Source: Actinomadura xylanilytica (GTDB lineage Bacteria > Actinomycetota > Actinomycetes > Streptosporangiales > Streptosporangiaceae). Taken from it: 64,000 nt of DNA. This document shows, one piece after another, positions 1 through 8,659 of this stretch. A model generated the notes under the pieces. It saw only the letters and a program-made list of their open reading frames with translations. It searched no databases and had not been told where the DNA came from. Position numbers and translations under genes: made by a program. The DNA lies in assembly GCF_030283145.1 (NCBI RefSeq), contig NZ_JASNWE010000001.1, positions 804,690 to 868,689 on the forward strand. Direction: 5' to 3'. Numbering within the stretch: the stretch's first letter is position 1; each line of letters begins with the position of its first letter.

Positions 1-333
1 GGGGCGGTGCTCCCGGCGATGGTGTTCATCTACTGCATCCTGGTACCGCGCTTCCTGCGCCTCACCGGGTCGACCGCGACGACCGTCATCCTGGGCGGGC
101 TGGCCTACACGGCGCTGCACGTATGGGACGCGTGGACGGTGTTCGACTCCCCCGGCCGGGCGGTGCTGTCGCTGGTCTTCCTGCTGGCCACCTACTTCGC
201 GCCCGGGATGATCAAGACCTGGCTGACCGTGCGGACCGGCAACGCCTGGGTGCACGTGTGGGCCTACCACGCGTTCGCGCCGCACACCCTCCACGACACC
301 CCGAACATCGTGCGCATCTTCGGCATCCGCTGA
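1..333 (+). CDS. C-terminal part of a multi-spanning membrane protein (5' end outside window)
   Basis: The reading frame is open from base 1, so only the last 110 codons are visible. The protein is very hydrophobic, with about three membrane segments (roughly residues 5-17, 27-42 and 53-68 of the visible part), and ends in a soluble tail rich in His and aromatic residues (WVHVWAYHAFAPH, then HDTPNIVRIFGI). The His-rich end loosely recalls CPBP-type intramembrane proteases, but the Glu-Glu motif of that family would lie outside the window. I do not assign a function. The first visible GTG (base 7) is internal, not the start. Confidence 0.6.
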   Translation, partial: GAVLPAMVFIYCILVPRFLRLTGSTATTVILGGLAYTALHVWDAWTVFDSPGRAVLSLVFLLATYFAPGMIKTWLTVRTGNAWVHVWAYHAFAPHTLHDTPNIVRIFGIR

Positions 334-388
334 ATCCGCCGGGCGGGCGGGCCGCAGCGTTCAGGGCCCGCCGCCCGGACGGCGGTCC

Positions 389-937
389 TCAGGCTCGGAG
401 GCCGTCCAGCATGACCCGGGTCATGGCGTCGCCCGGACGGGCACCGGGGCGGCAGACCGTCGCGCTGAACAGCTCGATCACCTCGCCGGGCGTGATGTCG
501 CCGCGTACCGCGCCCTCCCGCTGGGCCCGCCCGGCGATCTCCTCCAGCAGGCCGGTGACCTCGCGCTGGAGCTCGATACGCTCGCGCGCGCCCACCGTAC
601 AGGTCCCCGCGCCGTCCTCCGCGGTGTCCTCCGCCAGCGACTTGAGCAGGGCCAGCGGCTGTCCGGTGCAGTAGCCGACGAGGAGGTTCAGCACCTCCCA
701 GCCCGGCAGCTCGCGTCCGACCAGCGAACGCACCTCGGCGCGGAGCCGGTGCAGCACGTCCATCCCGATCTCCTCCAGCAGCCCGCGCCGGTCGGGAAAG
801 TGCCGGTAGAGCGTCCCCACGCCGAGCCCGGCCGCGCGCGCGATCTCCTCCATCGACACGCCCGGTCCGCGCTCGGCCAGCAGGTCGAGCGCCGTCTGGA
901 CGATGCGATCGCGGTTGCGCCGCGCGTCGGCCCGCAT
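389..937 (-). CDS. TetR/AcrR-family transcriptional regulator
   Basis: A 182-residue protein with an N-terminal TetR helix-turn-helix (residues about 8-55, ending in the typical VGTLYRHFPDRRGLLEEI) and a variable C-terminal ligand domain of the actinobacterial SbtR-like type. It starts at an ATG and is divergent from the F420-type oxidoreductase at 1030. A long imperfect palindrome (956-978) lies between them, about 20 bp upstream of this ATG, so the regulator probably represses itself and the oxidoreductase gene. The ligand cannot be read from the sequence. Confidence 0.9.
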   Translation of the reverse strand: MRADARRNRDRIVQTALDLLAERGPGVSMEEIARAAGLGVGTLYRHFPDRRGLLEEIGMDVLHRLRAEVRSLVGRELPGWEVLNLLVGYCTGQPLALLKSLAEDTAEDGAGTCTVGARERIELQREVTGLLEEIAGRAQREGAVRGDITPGEVIELFSATVCRPGARPGDAMTRVMLDGLRA

Positions 938-955
938 CGTTCCCTCCCCGAGGTC

Positions 956-978
956 AACCGGAATCGTAGATTCAGGTT
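956..978. promoter_or_regulatory. Candidate TetR operator
   Basis: AACC-n-GAATC-nnn-GATTC-n-GGTT: a 23-bp dyad with nine matched positions on each side, in the divergent space between the TetR gene and the LLM oxidoreductase. Size and place fit a TetR dimer site. An overlapping stretch (972-990) weakly resembles an iron box, but the dyad fits TetR better. Confidence 0.55.
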
Positions 979-1029
979 ACCCTAGGCGAGTAAACGGAAC
1001 CGGAAGATCCGATTCATCTTGGAGGAGCC

Positions 1030-1932
1030 ATGCGCATCGGCACGTTCTCGGTCGCCGCGGCGGCGACGCTGGAGGAGCTGACCGCCGAGGTCCAGGCCGC
1101 CGCGGCGGCCGGGCTCGACAGCGCGTTCTTCGGCCAGACCACCGCGTGGGACGCGATCACCGTGGCGGCGATCGCGGGCCGGGCCGCGCCCGGGATCGAG
1201 ACCGGCACCGCGATCACGACGACCTACCCCCGGCACCCGATCGCGCTGGCCAGCCAGGCGGTCACGGCCCAGGCGCTCACCGGCGGCCGGTTCACGCTCG
1301 GCATCGGGCCGAGCCACCGGTCGATCGTCCAGGACGCGTTCGGCTACTCCTACGACCGCCCGGCCCGGCACACCGAGGAGTACCTGACCGCCCTGCGGCC
1401 CCTGCTGCGTGGCGAGGAGGTCGACTTCCACGGCGAGACGCTGACCGCCGTCGGGCAGGTCGACGCCCCCGGCGCCACCCCGCCGTCGGTGCTGATCTCG
1501 GCGCTCGGCCCGGTGATGCTCCGGATCGCGGGCGAGCTGGCCGACGGCACGGTCACCACCTGGGTCACGGCGCAGGGCGTCGCCGAGCACATCGTGCCCG
1601 GGCTCACCAAGGCCGCCGAGGCCGCGGGCCGCCCGGCGCCGCGCGTCGCGGTCGGCACCGTCATGGCCCTCACCGGCGACCCGGACGGCGCGCGGGAGCG
1701 GCTCGCCGAGCAGCTCGGCTTCGCCGGCGAGTTCCCCGGCTACCGGGCGATGCTCGACCGGCAGGGGCTGTCCGGCGTGCACGAGACGATCATCGCGGGC
1801 GACGAGGCGGAGATCGAGCGGGCCGTCCGCCGCTTCGCCGCCGCCGGGGCCACCGACCTGCTGGTCAGCGCCCTCGGCGACGACGCCGAGCGGGCCCGCA
1901 CGATCGAGCTGCTCGGCGCCCTGCGCGGCTGA
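1030..1932 (+). CDS. LLM-class F420-dependent oxidoreductase
   Basis: A 300-residue luciferase-like monooxygenase fold protein of the actinobacterial F420-dependent type. It has the usual N-terminal strand MRIGTFS, the LTGGRFTLGIGPSH segment (about residues 82-98) and the RPARHTEEYLTALRPLL helix. Members use reduced F420 as hydride donor on varied small substrates; the substrate here is unknown. The ATG start is supported by GGAGGA eight bases upstream. It stands alone, divergent from the TetR gene, and is probably derepressed by that regulator's ligand. Confidence 0.85.
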   Translation: MRIGTFSVAAAATLEELTAEVQAAAAAGLDSAFFGQTTAWDAITVAAIAGRAAPGIETGTAITTTYPRHPIALASQAVTAQALTGGRFTLGIGPSHRSIVQDAFGYSYDRPARHTEEYLTALRPLLRGEEVDFHGETLTAVGQVDAPGATPPSVLISALGPVMLRIAGELADGTVTTWVTAQGVAEHIVPGLTKAAEAAGRPAPRVAVGTVMALTGDPDGARERLAEQLGFAGEFPGYRAMLDRQGLSGVHETIIAGDEAEIERAVRRFAAAGATDLLVSALGDDAERARTIELLGALRG

Positions 1933-1977
1933 CGGCCGCGCCCGGCCGGGCACGGCGCGGGCCGGCGGCGCACCGGG

Positions 1978-2646
1978 TCAGCCCGGGACGATGAACCCGG
2001 TCTCGTACGCGCGGATGACCGCCTGCGTGCGGTCGCGGGCCTGGAGCTTGGCCAGCACGTTGCCGACATGGGTCTTGACGGTCTGCGGGCTGACGAACAG
2101 CTCCTGGGCGATCTCGGCGTTGGAGTGCCCCTTGGCCATCAGCCTCAGCACATCCGCCTCGCGCTCGGTGAGCCGCCGGTGCCAGCGCGCGCCGCCGTCC
2201 GCGCCGCCGGGGCCGGGGCCGGACGGGCCGTGCGCGGCGGCCAGCGCCCGGATCGCGGCCGGGAACAGCAGGGTGTCGCCGTGCGCCACCATCCGGACGG
2301 CCTGGAGGATCTCCTCCGGCCGGGTCCGCTTGAGCAGGAAGCCGTGGGCGCCCGCCTTGAGCGCGTCGTAGACGTACTCGTCGTTCTCGAACGTGGTGAC
2401 GACGATGATCCGGGGCGGCTCGGCCATCGTCTCCAGCAGGTGCCGGGTGGCCTGGATCCCGTCCAGCTTCGGCATCCGGACGTCCATCAGCACCACGTCG
2501 GGCCGCAGCCGCGACACCTCGCCGGGGACCTCGGCGCCGTCGGCGGCCTCGCCGACCACGGTGAGGTCCGGCTCGGCGTTGATGATCGCGGCCAGCCCGG
2601 CCCGGATCAGCCGCTCGTCGTCCACCAGCAGCACCTTGATCGTCAT
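1978..2646 (-). CDS. NarL/FixJ-type response regulator
   Basis: About 222 residues: a receiver domain (VLLVDDERLIRAGL; phosphoacceptor Asp in VVLMDVRMPKLDG near residue 54; TTFENDEYVYDALKAG; Lys in FLLKRTRPEE) and a C-terminal LuxR helix-turn-helix (LTEREADVLRLMAKGHSNAEI onward). The ATG before TIKVLLVDDE is chosen; an in-frame extension to 2694 adds only a low-complexity leader. It lies 44 bp downstream of the histidine kinase and both follow the copper genes on the same strand, so it is the kinase's partner. Confidence 0.9.
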   Translation of the reverse strand: MTIKVLLVDDERLIRAGLAAIINAEPDLTVVGEAADGAEVPGEVSRLRPDVVLMDVRMPKLDGIQATRHLLETMAEPPRIIVVTTFENDEYVYDALKAGAHGFLLKRTRPEEILQAVRMVAHGDTLLFPAAIRALAAAHGPSGPGPGGADGGARWHRRLTEREADVLRLMAKGHSNAEIAQELFVSPQTVKTHVGNVLAKLQARDRTQAVIRAYETGFIVPG

Positions 2647-2690
2647 GCCCGGGACCCTACCGGCCGGGGCCGGCGTCCCGGCGGGCCCGC

Positions 2691-3920
2691 TCATCCGTGG
2701 CCCAGCGGCAGCGAGACGTCCATCCGCCAGCGGCCCTCGGCCGGGCCCGCCGTCATCCGCCCGCGCAGCACGGTGACACGCTCGCGGATGCCGCCCAGCC
2801 CCCGACCGCCGCCGTGGCCGGCCCCCTCGGCGGGGGCCCCGAGCGGGTTGCTCATATCGATCTCCAGCCTGTCGTCGCGGATGCCGACGCGCAGCCGCAC
2901 CGGCACCTTGCCCGCGTGCCGGAGGGCGTTGGTCAGCCCCTCCTGCACGATCCGGTACGCCTCACGCGACACGGCGGCGGGCACGTGCGCCACCTCCGGG
3001 TCGACCTCGGCGTCGAGCCGGACCCCGGCGATCCGGGTCTGCTCCAGGAGCCGGCCCAGGTCGGCGAGGGTGAGCTGCGGGGCCGTGCGGGGTGTGGAGT
3101 CCTCGCGCAGCAGCCCGAGCACATGGTCCAGGTCCTCCAGCGCGGACCGGGCCGAGTCCTCGATCGCGCCGAGCGCCTCCCGGGCGAACGCGGGATCGGT
3201 GTCGAGCACCCGTCCCGCCGCGCCGGCCTGGAGTGTCACCACGCTGAGCGCGTGCCCCACCGAGTCGTGCAGCTCGCGGGCCAGTCGGTTGCGCTCGGCC
3301 AGCCGGACGGCCCGCGCCTCCGACTCGGCCAGCCTCTCGTCGGCCGACGGACCGAGGAAGCGCGGCGCGAGCCGGGCCATCACCCGGCCCGCCGCGACGA
3401 TCCAGGCGAGCAGCGCGGCCAGCGCCAGCAGCCCACCGGCCGGCCCGAACCACTGCTGCCAGGACACCTGCCATCCCCAGGCGTCCAGGAAGCTCTCGTC
3501 CCAGCGGACGAGCGGGGCGGCGAGCAGCACGAAGGCGAGCGGCGGCACCGCCAGGCTCGGCCCGCTGACCAGCACCCCAGTGAGCAGGTGCAGGCTGAAC
3601 CAGGCGCCGGTGCGGGACCGGCTCTCCCACGAGCGGGACGGCCCTGGGCCGAGCGCCGCGGCCGGGCCGCCGAGCAGCTCCCGGGCCATCGAGCCCTCCA
3701 GCACCCGTACGATCGGCACCAGCCCGGTGATGAACGTGCCGACCGTCGGCAGGACCAGCATGGCCGTGACGGTGACGGCGACGGAATCGCCGTACGGGAG
3801 CAGCGGGAGCACGAGCATCCCGAGGAACCAGTAGGGCATGAGCAGCCCGCCGCCCACGACCATGAAGGACCACCGGCGCCAGGTGGCGTGGTCGGTCAGC
3901 GGCTGGAAGATTCTGGACAC
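2691..3920 (-). CDS. Sensor histidine kinase (HisKA_3/NarX type)
   Basis: About 409 residues. The N-terminal half has four to six hydrophobic segments. A HisKA_3 dimerisation box follows with the phosphoacceptor His in RLARELHDSVGHALSVV, then an HATPase domain whose G-box is near GGRGLGGIRERV at the C-terminus. The GTG at 3920 (VSRIFQPLTDH) is preferred to a TTG at 4010, which would add a Gly/Pro/Arg-rich leader. It follows the CopD-CtaG gene by 86 bp and precedes its regulator by 44 bp. A role in copper or respiratory sensing is inferred from place only. Confidence 0.85.
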   Translation of the reverse strand: MSRIFQPLTDHATWRRWSFMVVGGGLLMPYWFLGMLVLPLLPYGDSVAVTVTAMLVLPTVGTFITGLVPIVRVLEGSMARELLGGPAAALGPGPSRSWESRSRTGAWFSLHLLTGVLVSGPSLAVPPLAFVLLAAPLVRWDESFLDAWGWQVSWQQWFGPAGGLLALAALLAWIVAAGRVMARLAPRFLGPSADERLAESEARAVRLAERNRLARELHDSVGHALSVVTLQAGAAGRVLDTDPAFAREALGAIEDSARSALEDLDHVLGLLREDSTPRTAPQLTLADLGRLLEQTRIAGVRLDAEVDPEVAHVPAAVSREAYRIVQEGLTNALRHAGKVPVRLRVGIRDDRLEIDMSNPLGAPAEGAGHGGGRGLGGIRERVTVLRGRMTAGPAEGRWRMDVSLPLGHG

Positions 3921-4006
3921 ACCGTCGATCCTGGCAGAGCGTCGGGGGCGTTCCCCTCCCCCTCGGGGCGGTCCCCCTCCCCCGTGCGGGGGAGAAGGAC
4001 CCGCGC

Positions 4007-6205
4007 TCAAGGTTTCCGGGCCTTGCCGTCGCCCCCGCCGCCGTCCTCGGCGGCGTCATCAGCGATCTTCGCGCTCTGCCCGGTCTGCTCGGTCTGCTCG
4101 GTCTGCTCGGTCTGCCCAACCTTGGTCGGGCCGGCCTGCGTTTCCTCGGCGTCCTTGGCGGCCAGCTTGGCGAGCCGGGCGTTGTAGAGGGCCAGCTCGT
4201 CGTCCTCGGGACGTCCCCCGTCGCGCTCGGCCCGGTCGGCCTTGCGGTCCTCGCGCCGGGCCTGCCGCTGGTCGTCGAAGTACCACTGGAAGGCCAGCAC
4301 GAGCAGGACGATGAACGTGGGGATCTCACCGAACGCCCAGGCGATGGCGCCGCCGGTGTGCTGGTCCTTGATGATCGAGGTGCCCCACGGCGGGTCGACC
4401 GCGGTGTACCAGCCGCGGGCGAGCGGCTGCCCGAGGCTCATCAGCGCGATCCCGAAGAACGCGTGGAACGGCATGGTGACGAACAGCAGCAGGATCCGGC
4501 CCGGGTAGGGCAGCTTCCTGGGCGCCGGGTCGACCCCGACCAGCACCCAGAAGAACAGCGTGCCCGAGAGCAGGAAGTGCACCATCATCGCGATGTGCCC
4601 GAGATGGCTGCGCATCGACGCCTCGAACAGCGGCGTGAAGTACAGCGCGAACGTGCTCGCCACGAAGATGATCGTGGCCACCGCGGGGTGCGCGACCAGC
4701 GCGGTGAAGCGGCTGTGCAGCGCGGCGGTCAGCCACTCGCGCGGGCCCCGGTCGCCGCGCACCCGGGCGGGTTTGAACGCGCGCAGCGCCAGCGTCACCG
4801 GGGCGCCCAGCACCAGGAAGATCGGGGTCAGCATGGACAGCACCATGTGCTGCACCATGTGCACGCTGAACAGGATCGGCGCGTACCGGGCGGCGCCCGT
4901 CTCGGTCACGATCACGATGGTGGCCAGCCCGATGAACCAGGCGGCCGTGCGTCCCGCCGGCCAGGCGTGGCCGCGCCGCCGCAGCCGGACCACGCCCGCC
5001 ACGTAGAGCGCGGCGAGCACCGCGACCAGCACCGCGAAGAAGAAGTCGAACTGCCACAGCGTCGCCAGCCGGGCCGGGGTGAGCGCCGGCGGCAGGTCGT
5101 AGCCGATGAGCGCCTTGATCGGGCTCTCCTCGGTGGTGGGCGCGGGCGGCGCGGTGCGCGCCAGCGCCACCGCCAGGCCCATGGTGCCGGCCATGACCGC
5201 GACCTCGACACTCGCCAGCCGGGCGAACAGCCAGGACGCGCGCCGCCCCGGAGCGCCGGACGGGGCACCGGACGGCGCGCCACCGGACTCGGCGGCGGCG
5301 AGGGCGGGCACGGTGCGGCCCCGGTGCCACCAGCCGAACCAGCCCAGCGCCGCGAACGCGATGATCTTGCCGAGGGCGAGCCGGCCGTAGTCGGTGCCGA
5401 GCATCTCGGCCGGGTCGGGCAGCCGGGCGATCACGTTGACCAGCCCGCTGACGCCGACGGTGACGTAGCACCACAGCGCCATCCGGCTGAACCGCCCGGC
5501 CATCACCCCGAGGCCGGGCCGGCCGCGCAGCGCGTGCGCACCGACGATGGCGAGGCCGCCGACCCAGGGGGCGACCGCGGCGACGTGCAGGGCGACGCCG
5601 GTGACCGCGACCGAGTGGTTGGCCGCGGACGCGGAGTGCCCGGTGAGCGGCGCGGGCAGCAGCGCCACCCCGGCCATCGCCAGCAGCCCGAACGCGGCGG
5701 CGGGGGTGGTGGTGGTGCGGGCCAGCAGCGCGACGACGACGGTGAGCAGCACCACCAGCATCAGCGCGGTGCCCTGCGGGAGCTGGCCGACGTAGCTGCT
5801 CAGCTCGCTGCCGGTGAGCACCTCGCCGACCGGCTGGCCCAGCACGTCGGCGACGGTGAAGATCAGGGTGGCCGCGGCGGCGGCGGCCCAGGCGGCGGCC
5901 AGCCAGGACGCGGCCCGCAGGTAACCGATCGCGTCCGCCGACAGCCGGGGCGCGCCCCGGCCGCCCTCCAGCGGGAGCAGCGCCGCCGCGGCGAGCAGCG
6001 CGCCGACCGTCAGGGCGCCGCCGAGGTCCATCACCAGGCGGGACACCGGCAGTCCCCAGCGGGTGACCGCGCCGGCGTCGCTCAGCCCGGGGATGACCTG
6101 CTCGGCGACCGACCCGCCGAGGAGCAGGCCGGCCGCCAGGACCGCGATCGCCACGGCCGCGGCGACCGCCGCGGTCCGCAGGATGCGCAGGCCGGTCCTA
6201 CTCAC
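4007..6205 (-). CDS. Fusion of copper-resistance CopD and cytochrome c oxidase assembly CtaG domains
   Basis: A 732-residue polytopic membrane protein. The first half (about 1-330) matches the CopD copper-transport domain; the second (about 380-690) is a caa3-type CtaG assembly factor, with conserved His/Met-rich membrane segments such as VHMVQHMVLSMLTPIFL and HIAMMVHFLLSG. Such fusions are common in actinobacteria and are thought to move copper across the membrane and supply it to oxidase. The charged cytoplasmic tail carries a TEQ repeat (9-bp DNA repeat about 4080-4114). Its start overlaps the end of copC by 8 bp. Confidence 0.9.
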   Translation of the reverse strand: MSRTGLRILRTAAVAAAVAIAVLAAGLLLGGSVAEQVIPGLSDAGAVTRWGLPVSRLVMDLGGALTVGALLAAAALLPLEGGRGAPRLSADAIGYLRAASWLAAAWAAAAAATLIFTVADVLGQPVGEVLTGSELSSYVGQLPQGTALMLVVLLTVVVALLARTTTTPAAAFGLLAMAGVALLPAPLTGHSASAANHSVAVTGVALHVAAVAPWVGGLAIVGAHALRGRPGLGVMAGRFSRMALWCYVTVGVSGLVNVIARLPDPAEMLGTDYGRLALGKIIAFAALGWFGWWHRGRTVPALAAAESGGAPSGAPSGAPGRRASWLFARLASVEVAVMAGTMGLAVALARTAPPAPTTEESPIKALIGYDLPPALTPARLATLWQFDFFFAVLVAVLAALYVAGVVRLRRRGHAWPAGRTAAWFIGLATIVIVTETGAARYAPILFSVHMVQHMVLSMLTPIFLVLGAPVTLALRAFKPARVRGDRGPREWLTAALHSRFTALVAHPAVATIIFVASTFALYFTPLFEASMRSHLGHIAMMVHFLLSGTLFFWVLVGVDPAPRKLPYPGRILLLFVTMPFHAFFGIALMSLGQPLARGWYTAVDPPWGTSIIKDQHTGGAIAWAFGEIPTFIVLLVLAFQWYFDDQRQARREDRKADRAERDGGRPEDDELALYNARLAKLAAKDAEETQAGPTKVGQTEQTEQTEQTGQSAKIADDAAEDGGGGDGKARKP

Positions 6206-6836
6206 CGCTGCCGGCCGCCGGCCGCTGCCTGCGCTTGGCCCGGAGCACCAGCGCGCCGCCGATGCCGATGCCGATCAGCACCCCGCCGCCGATCATGATC
6301 CAGGTGACCATCCCCGACCCCGAGTCGTCGGTGGCCTTCGCGGGCTCCTGGTCGGCCTTGAGCGGCTGCTCGTCGGCGGTCGCGGCGGCGCCGGTCTGCT
6401 CGGCGGCGGCGACCCCGCCGGTCGTCGGCTCCTCGCCACCGCCGCCGCCCTCGCCCGCGGTGGCGGTGAACTTGAGGTCGGCCTTCTGGATCCGGTGCCC
6501 GTCCTCGCCCACCACCCCGTAGGCCACGGTGTAGGTGCCGGCGGGCAGCGCGGCGGACAGCTTCTGGGTGACCTTCGGGCCCTCGTGCTCGGCCTTGCCC
6601 TGCTGGAACGCCTTGCCCGCGGCGTCCTTGACCACCACCTCCGCGAAGCTGATCTTGTCGCTGAAGACCAGCTCGACCTCGGTGACCGAGGCGGCCGAGG
6701 CGTCCTTGCCGGGGGTGCTGCTCACCAGCCGGGTGTGCGCGAGCGCCGGCGTGGCCAGCGCCCCGCCGAACGCGACGACGAGGGCGGCGACGACGCCGAG
6801 GCGGCGCATCGGCGGAAGGGGCATGAAGGTCTTCAT
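6198..6836 (-). CDS. copC: CopC copper-binding protein, membrane-anchored
   Basis: A 212-residue exported protein. A signal peptide (about residues 1-33) ends at ALA, so the mature protein begins HTRLVSSTPG with the N-terminal His of the CopC copper site. The beta-sandwich CopC domain follows (to about residue 120), then a Gly/Glu/Thr linker and a C-terminal membrane helix (WIMIGGGVLIGIGIGGALVL) with a short basic tail. It is the first gene of a copper set with the overlapping CopD-CtaG fusion, and probably passes copper at the outer membrane face. Confidence 0.9.
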   Translation of the reverse strand: MKTFMPLPPMRRLGVVAALVVAFGGALATPALAHTRLVSSTPGKDASAASVTEVELVFSDKISFAEVVVKDAAGKAFQQGKAEHEGPKVTQKLSAALPAGTYTVAYGVVGEDGHRIQKADLKFTATAGEGGGGGEEPTTGGVAAAEQTGAAATADEQPLKADQEPAKATDDSGSGMVTWIMIGGGVLIGIGIGGALVLRAKRRQRPAAGSGE

Positions 6837-6925
6837 GGGAGGTGGATCTCCAGTCAGGGGTGGATGCCGCCCACTAGCCTACTGAGCCCCGCCCGTGCGG
6901 ACGCCCCGGGTGGATCGGCGGCCGT

Positions 6926-8620
6926 TCAGAGGGCCGTCAGGACGTGCGCGCGGCCGTGCGCCGCGAACTCGGCGCGCAGCTCCCCGGCCCGCGCGTGCGT
7001 CAGCGGCTCGTAGGCGAGGTCGCGGCCGGGCCGCCACCAGACCGGGTCGCCGGCCTCCCAGCGGGTGCGGCGCAGCGGGCGCTTGTCGACCTTGCCGGTC
7101 GCGGTCAGCGGCATCGCCCGGACGAGGCGGACGAAGCGGGGCGCCCACTTGGTGCCGAGATCGGGCTGGGCCGCCAGGAACGCCGCGAACGCCCCGGGGT
7201 CGAAGCCCCCCGTCCCGCCGGGGTCGCCGTGCAGTTCCAGGGCGGCCATGACCTGGTCGCCGGTGCGCGGATCGGGGACGGGGTAGACCGCGCACATCAC
7301 CACCGGCGCCCAGCGGGCCAGGATCCGCTCGACCGGGGCGGCGGCGAAGTTCTCGCTGTCGACCCGGAGCCGGTCGGCGCCGCGTCCGGCGAAGTAGAAG
7401 AAGCCGTCCTCGTCGCGGTAGCCGAGGTCGCCGCTCCAGTACTTGCCGTCGCGGACCCGCTCGGCGTCGGCGGCGGGGTCGTTGTAGTAGCCCTCGAACG
7501 CGGCGGCGACGTTCAGCCCGACGATCTCGCCGATGGCCTCGCCGGGGTTGGCGAGGCCGCCGGAGCCGTCGAAGCGCGCGCGGGCGCACTCGGCGCCGGT
7601 CTCCGGGTCGAGGACGGCGATCCGGATGTCGCGCTGCGGCACGCCGAGCGCGTCGGGCGGCGTCTCCGGGGTCTTCTGCATGGCGATCGCGCCCTCGCTG
7701 GACCCGTACCCCTCGATGATCCGGCAGCCGAACCGGGCGGCGAACCTGGTCATGTCCTGCGCGGACGCCTCGGTCCCGAACGCGGCCCGGAGGGTGTTGG
7801 CGGCGTCGCCGGGGTCCTCGGGGGTGGCCAGGATGTAGGCCAGGGCCCGTCCGACGTAGTTGAAGTAGGTCACGCCGTACCGGCGCACGTCGGGGAGGAA
7901 CCCGGACGCCGAGAACCTGCGGCGCAGCGCGACGGTCGCGCCCGCGTGGGCCGCCATCGCCAGGTTCGCCATGACCGCGTTGCCGTGGAACAGCGGCATC
8001 GCGGCGTAGGTGACCGAGTCGCGGGTGATGCCCATCTGCGCGGACCGTCCGGCGATGGACGCCAGGCGGCCCTGGCTGCACGCCACCGCCTTCGGCGTCC
8101 CGGTCGAGCCGGAGGTGAACAGCAGGAGCAGCCGGTCGTCCGCCCGCGGCTCGCGGCCCGGCCCGGCACCCACGCCCGCCTCCGGCTCCGGGACGGCGTG
8201 GAGCCGGTCGCGGTAGGCCGGGGAGTCCACCACGTGGACGCGTCCGGCGGGGAACGGCTCGGGGAACTCGGCCAGCAGCGGGACGTGCGCGGCGTCGGTG
8301 ATGATCAGGTCGCAGTCGGTGTGCCGGACGTCGGCGGCCAGCTCCGCCCCGCGCCGGGTCGGGTTGATCCCCACCACCGTGGCCCCCGCGAGCGCGGCGG
8401 CGCCGATCCAGTAGACGTACTCGGGGACGTTCTCCAGCAGCACCCCGACGTGGCGCGGCCGGCCCGCCGGCGCGGGGCACGCCCCGGCCAGCATCCGGGC
8501 GCGCGCCCGGGAGGCCGCCACCATCTGGGCCCAGGTGCGGGTCTCATCCTCGAACCGCAGCCCGGGGTGCTCGTCGTCGGTCCGTTCCAGCAGCACTCTC
8601 GCGAAGGTCTCGCTCGCCAC
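6926..8620 (-). CDS. Acyl-CoA synthetase (AMP-forming, FadD-like)
   Basis: A 564-residue adenylate-forming enzyme that activates a carboxylic acid (probably a fatty acid) with ATP and CoA. Motifs seen: LLLFTSGSTGTPKA (ATP/AMP loop, about residue 170), GYGSSEGA (A5), SGDLGYRDEDGFFYFAGR (A7/A8) and the C-terminal Lys in TATGKVDKRPL (A10). The start is a GTG without a clear ribosome site, so the mRNA may be leaderless or nearly so. A TetR-like palindrome lies 17 bp upstream. It stands alone between the copC and DUF5685 transcription units. Confidence 0.88.
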   Translation of the reverse strand: MASETFARVLLERTDDEHPGLRFEDETRTWAQMVAASRARARMLAGACPAPAGRPRHVGVLLENVPEYVYWIGAAALAGATVVGINPTRRGAELAADVRHTDCDLIITDAAHVPLLAEFPEPFPAGRVHVVDSPAYRDRLHAVPEPEAGVGAGPGREPRADDRLLLLFTSGSTGTPKAVACSQGRLASIAGRSAQMGITRDSVTYAAMPLFHGNAVMANLAMAAHAGATVALRRRFSASGFLPDVRRYGVTYFNYVGRALAYILATPEDPGDAANTLRAAFGTEASAQDMTRFAARFGCRIIEGYGSSEGAIAMQKTPETPPDALGVPQRDIRIAVLDPETGAECARARFDGSGGLANPGEAIGEIVGLNVAAAFEGYYNDPAADAERVRDGKYWSGDLGYRDEDGFFYFAGRGADRLRVDSENFAAAPVERILARWAPVVMCAVYPVPDPRTGDQVMAALELHGDPGGTGGFDPGAFAAFLAAQPDLGTKWAPRFVRLVRAMPLTATGKVDKRPLRRTRWEAGDPVWWRPGRDLAYEPLTHARAGELRAEFAAHGRAHVLTAL

Positions 8621-8636
8621 GCGGCGAGACTGTCAC

Positions 8637-8652
8637 CCAAACGATCGCTTGG
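8637..8652. promoter_or_regulatory. Candidate TetR-type operator upstream of the acyl-CoA ligase
   Basis: CCAARCGATCGYTTGG: a 16-bp near-perfect palindrome (one mismatched pair) starting 17 bp upstream of the ligase GTG. Motifs of this kind often precede fatty-acid genes under TetR repressors in actinobacteria. No TetR gene is adjacent, so the regulator would act in trans. The half-site CCAAGCG recurs in a palindrome at 41113-41126. Confidence 0.5.
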
Positions 8653-8659
8653 TCAAGTC

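Noticed and set aside
972-990. Iron box between the TetR and LLM genes
   Set aside because: Only about 13 of 19 positions match and the dyad symmetry is poor. A better palindrome (956-978) overlaps it and fits TetR.
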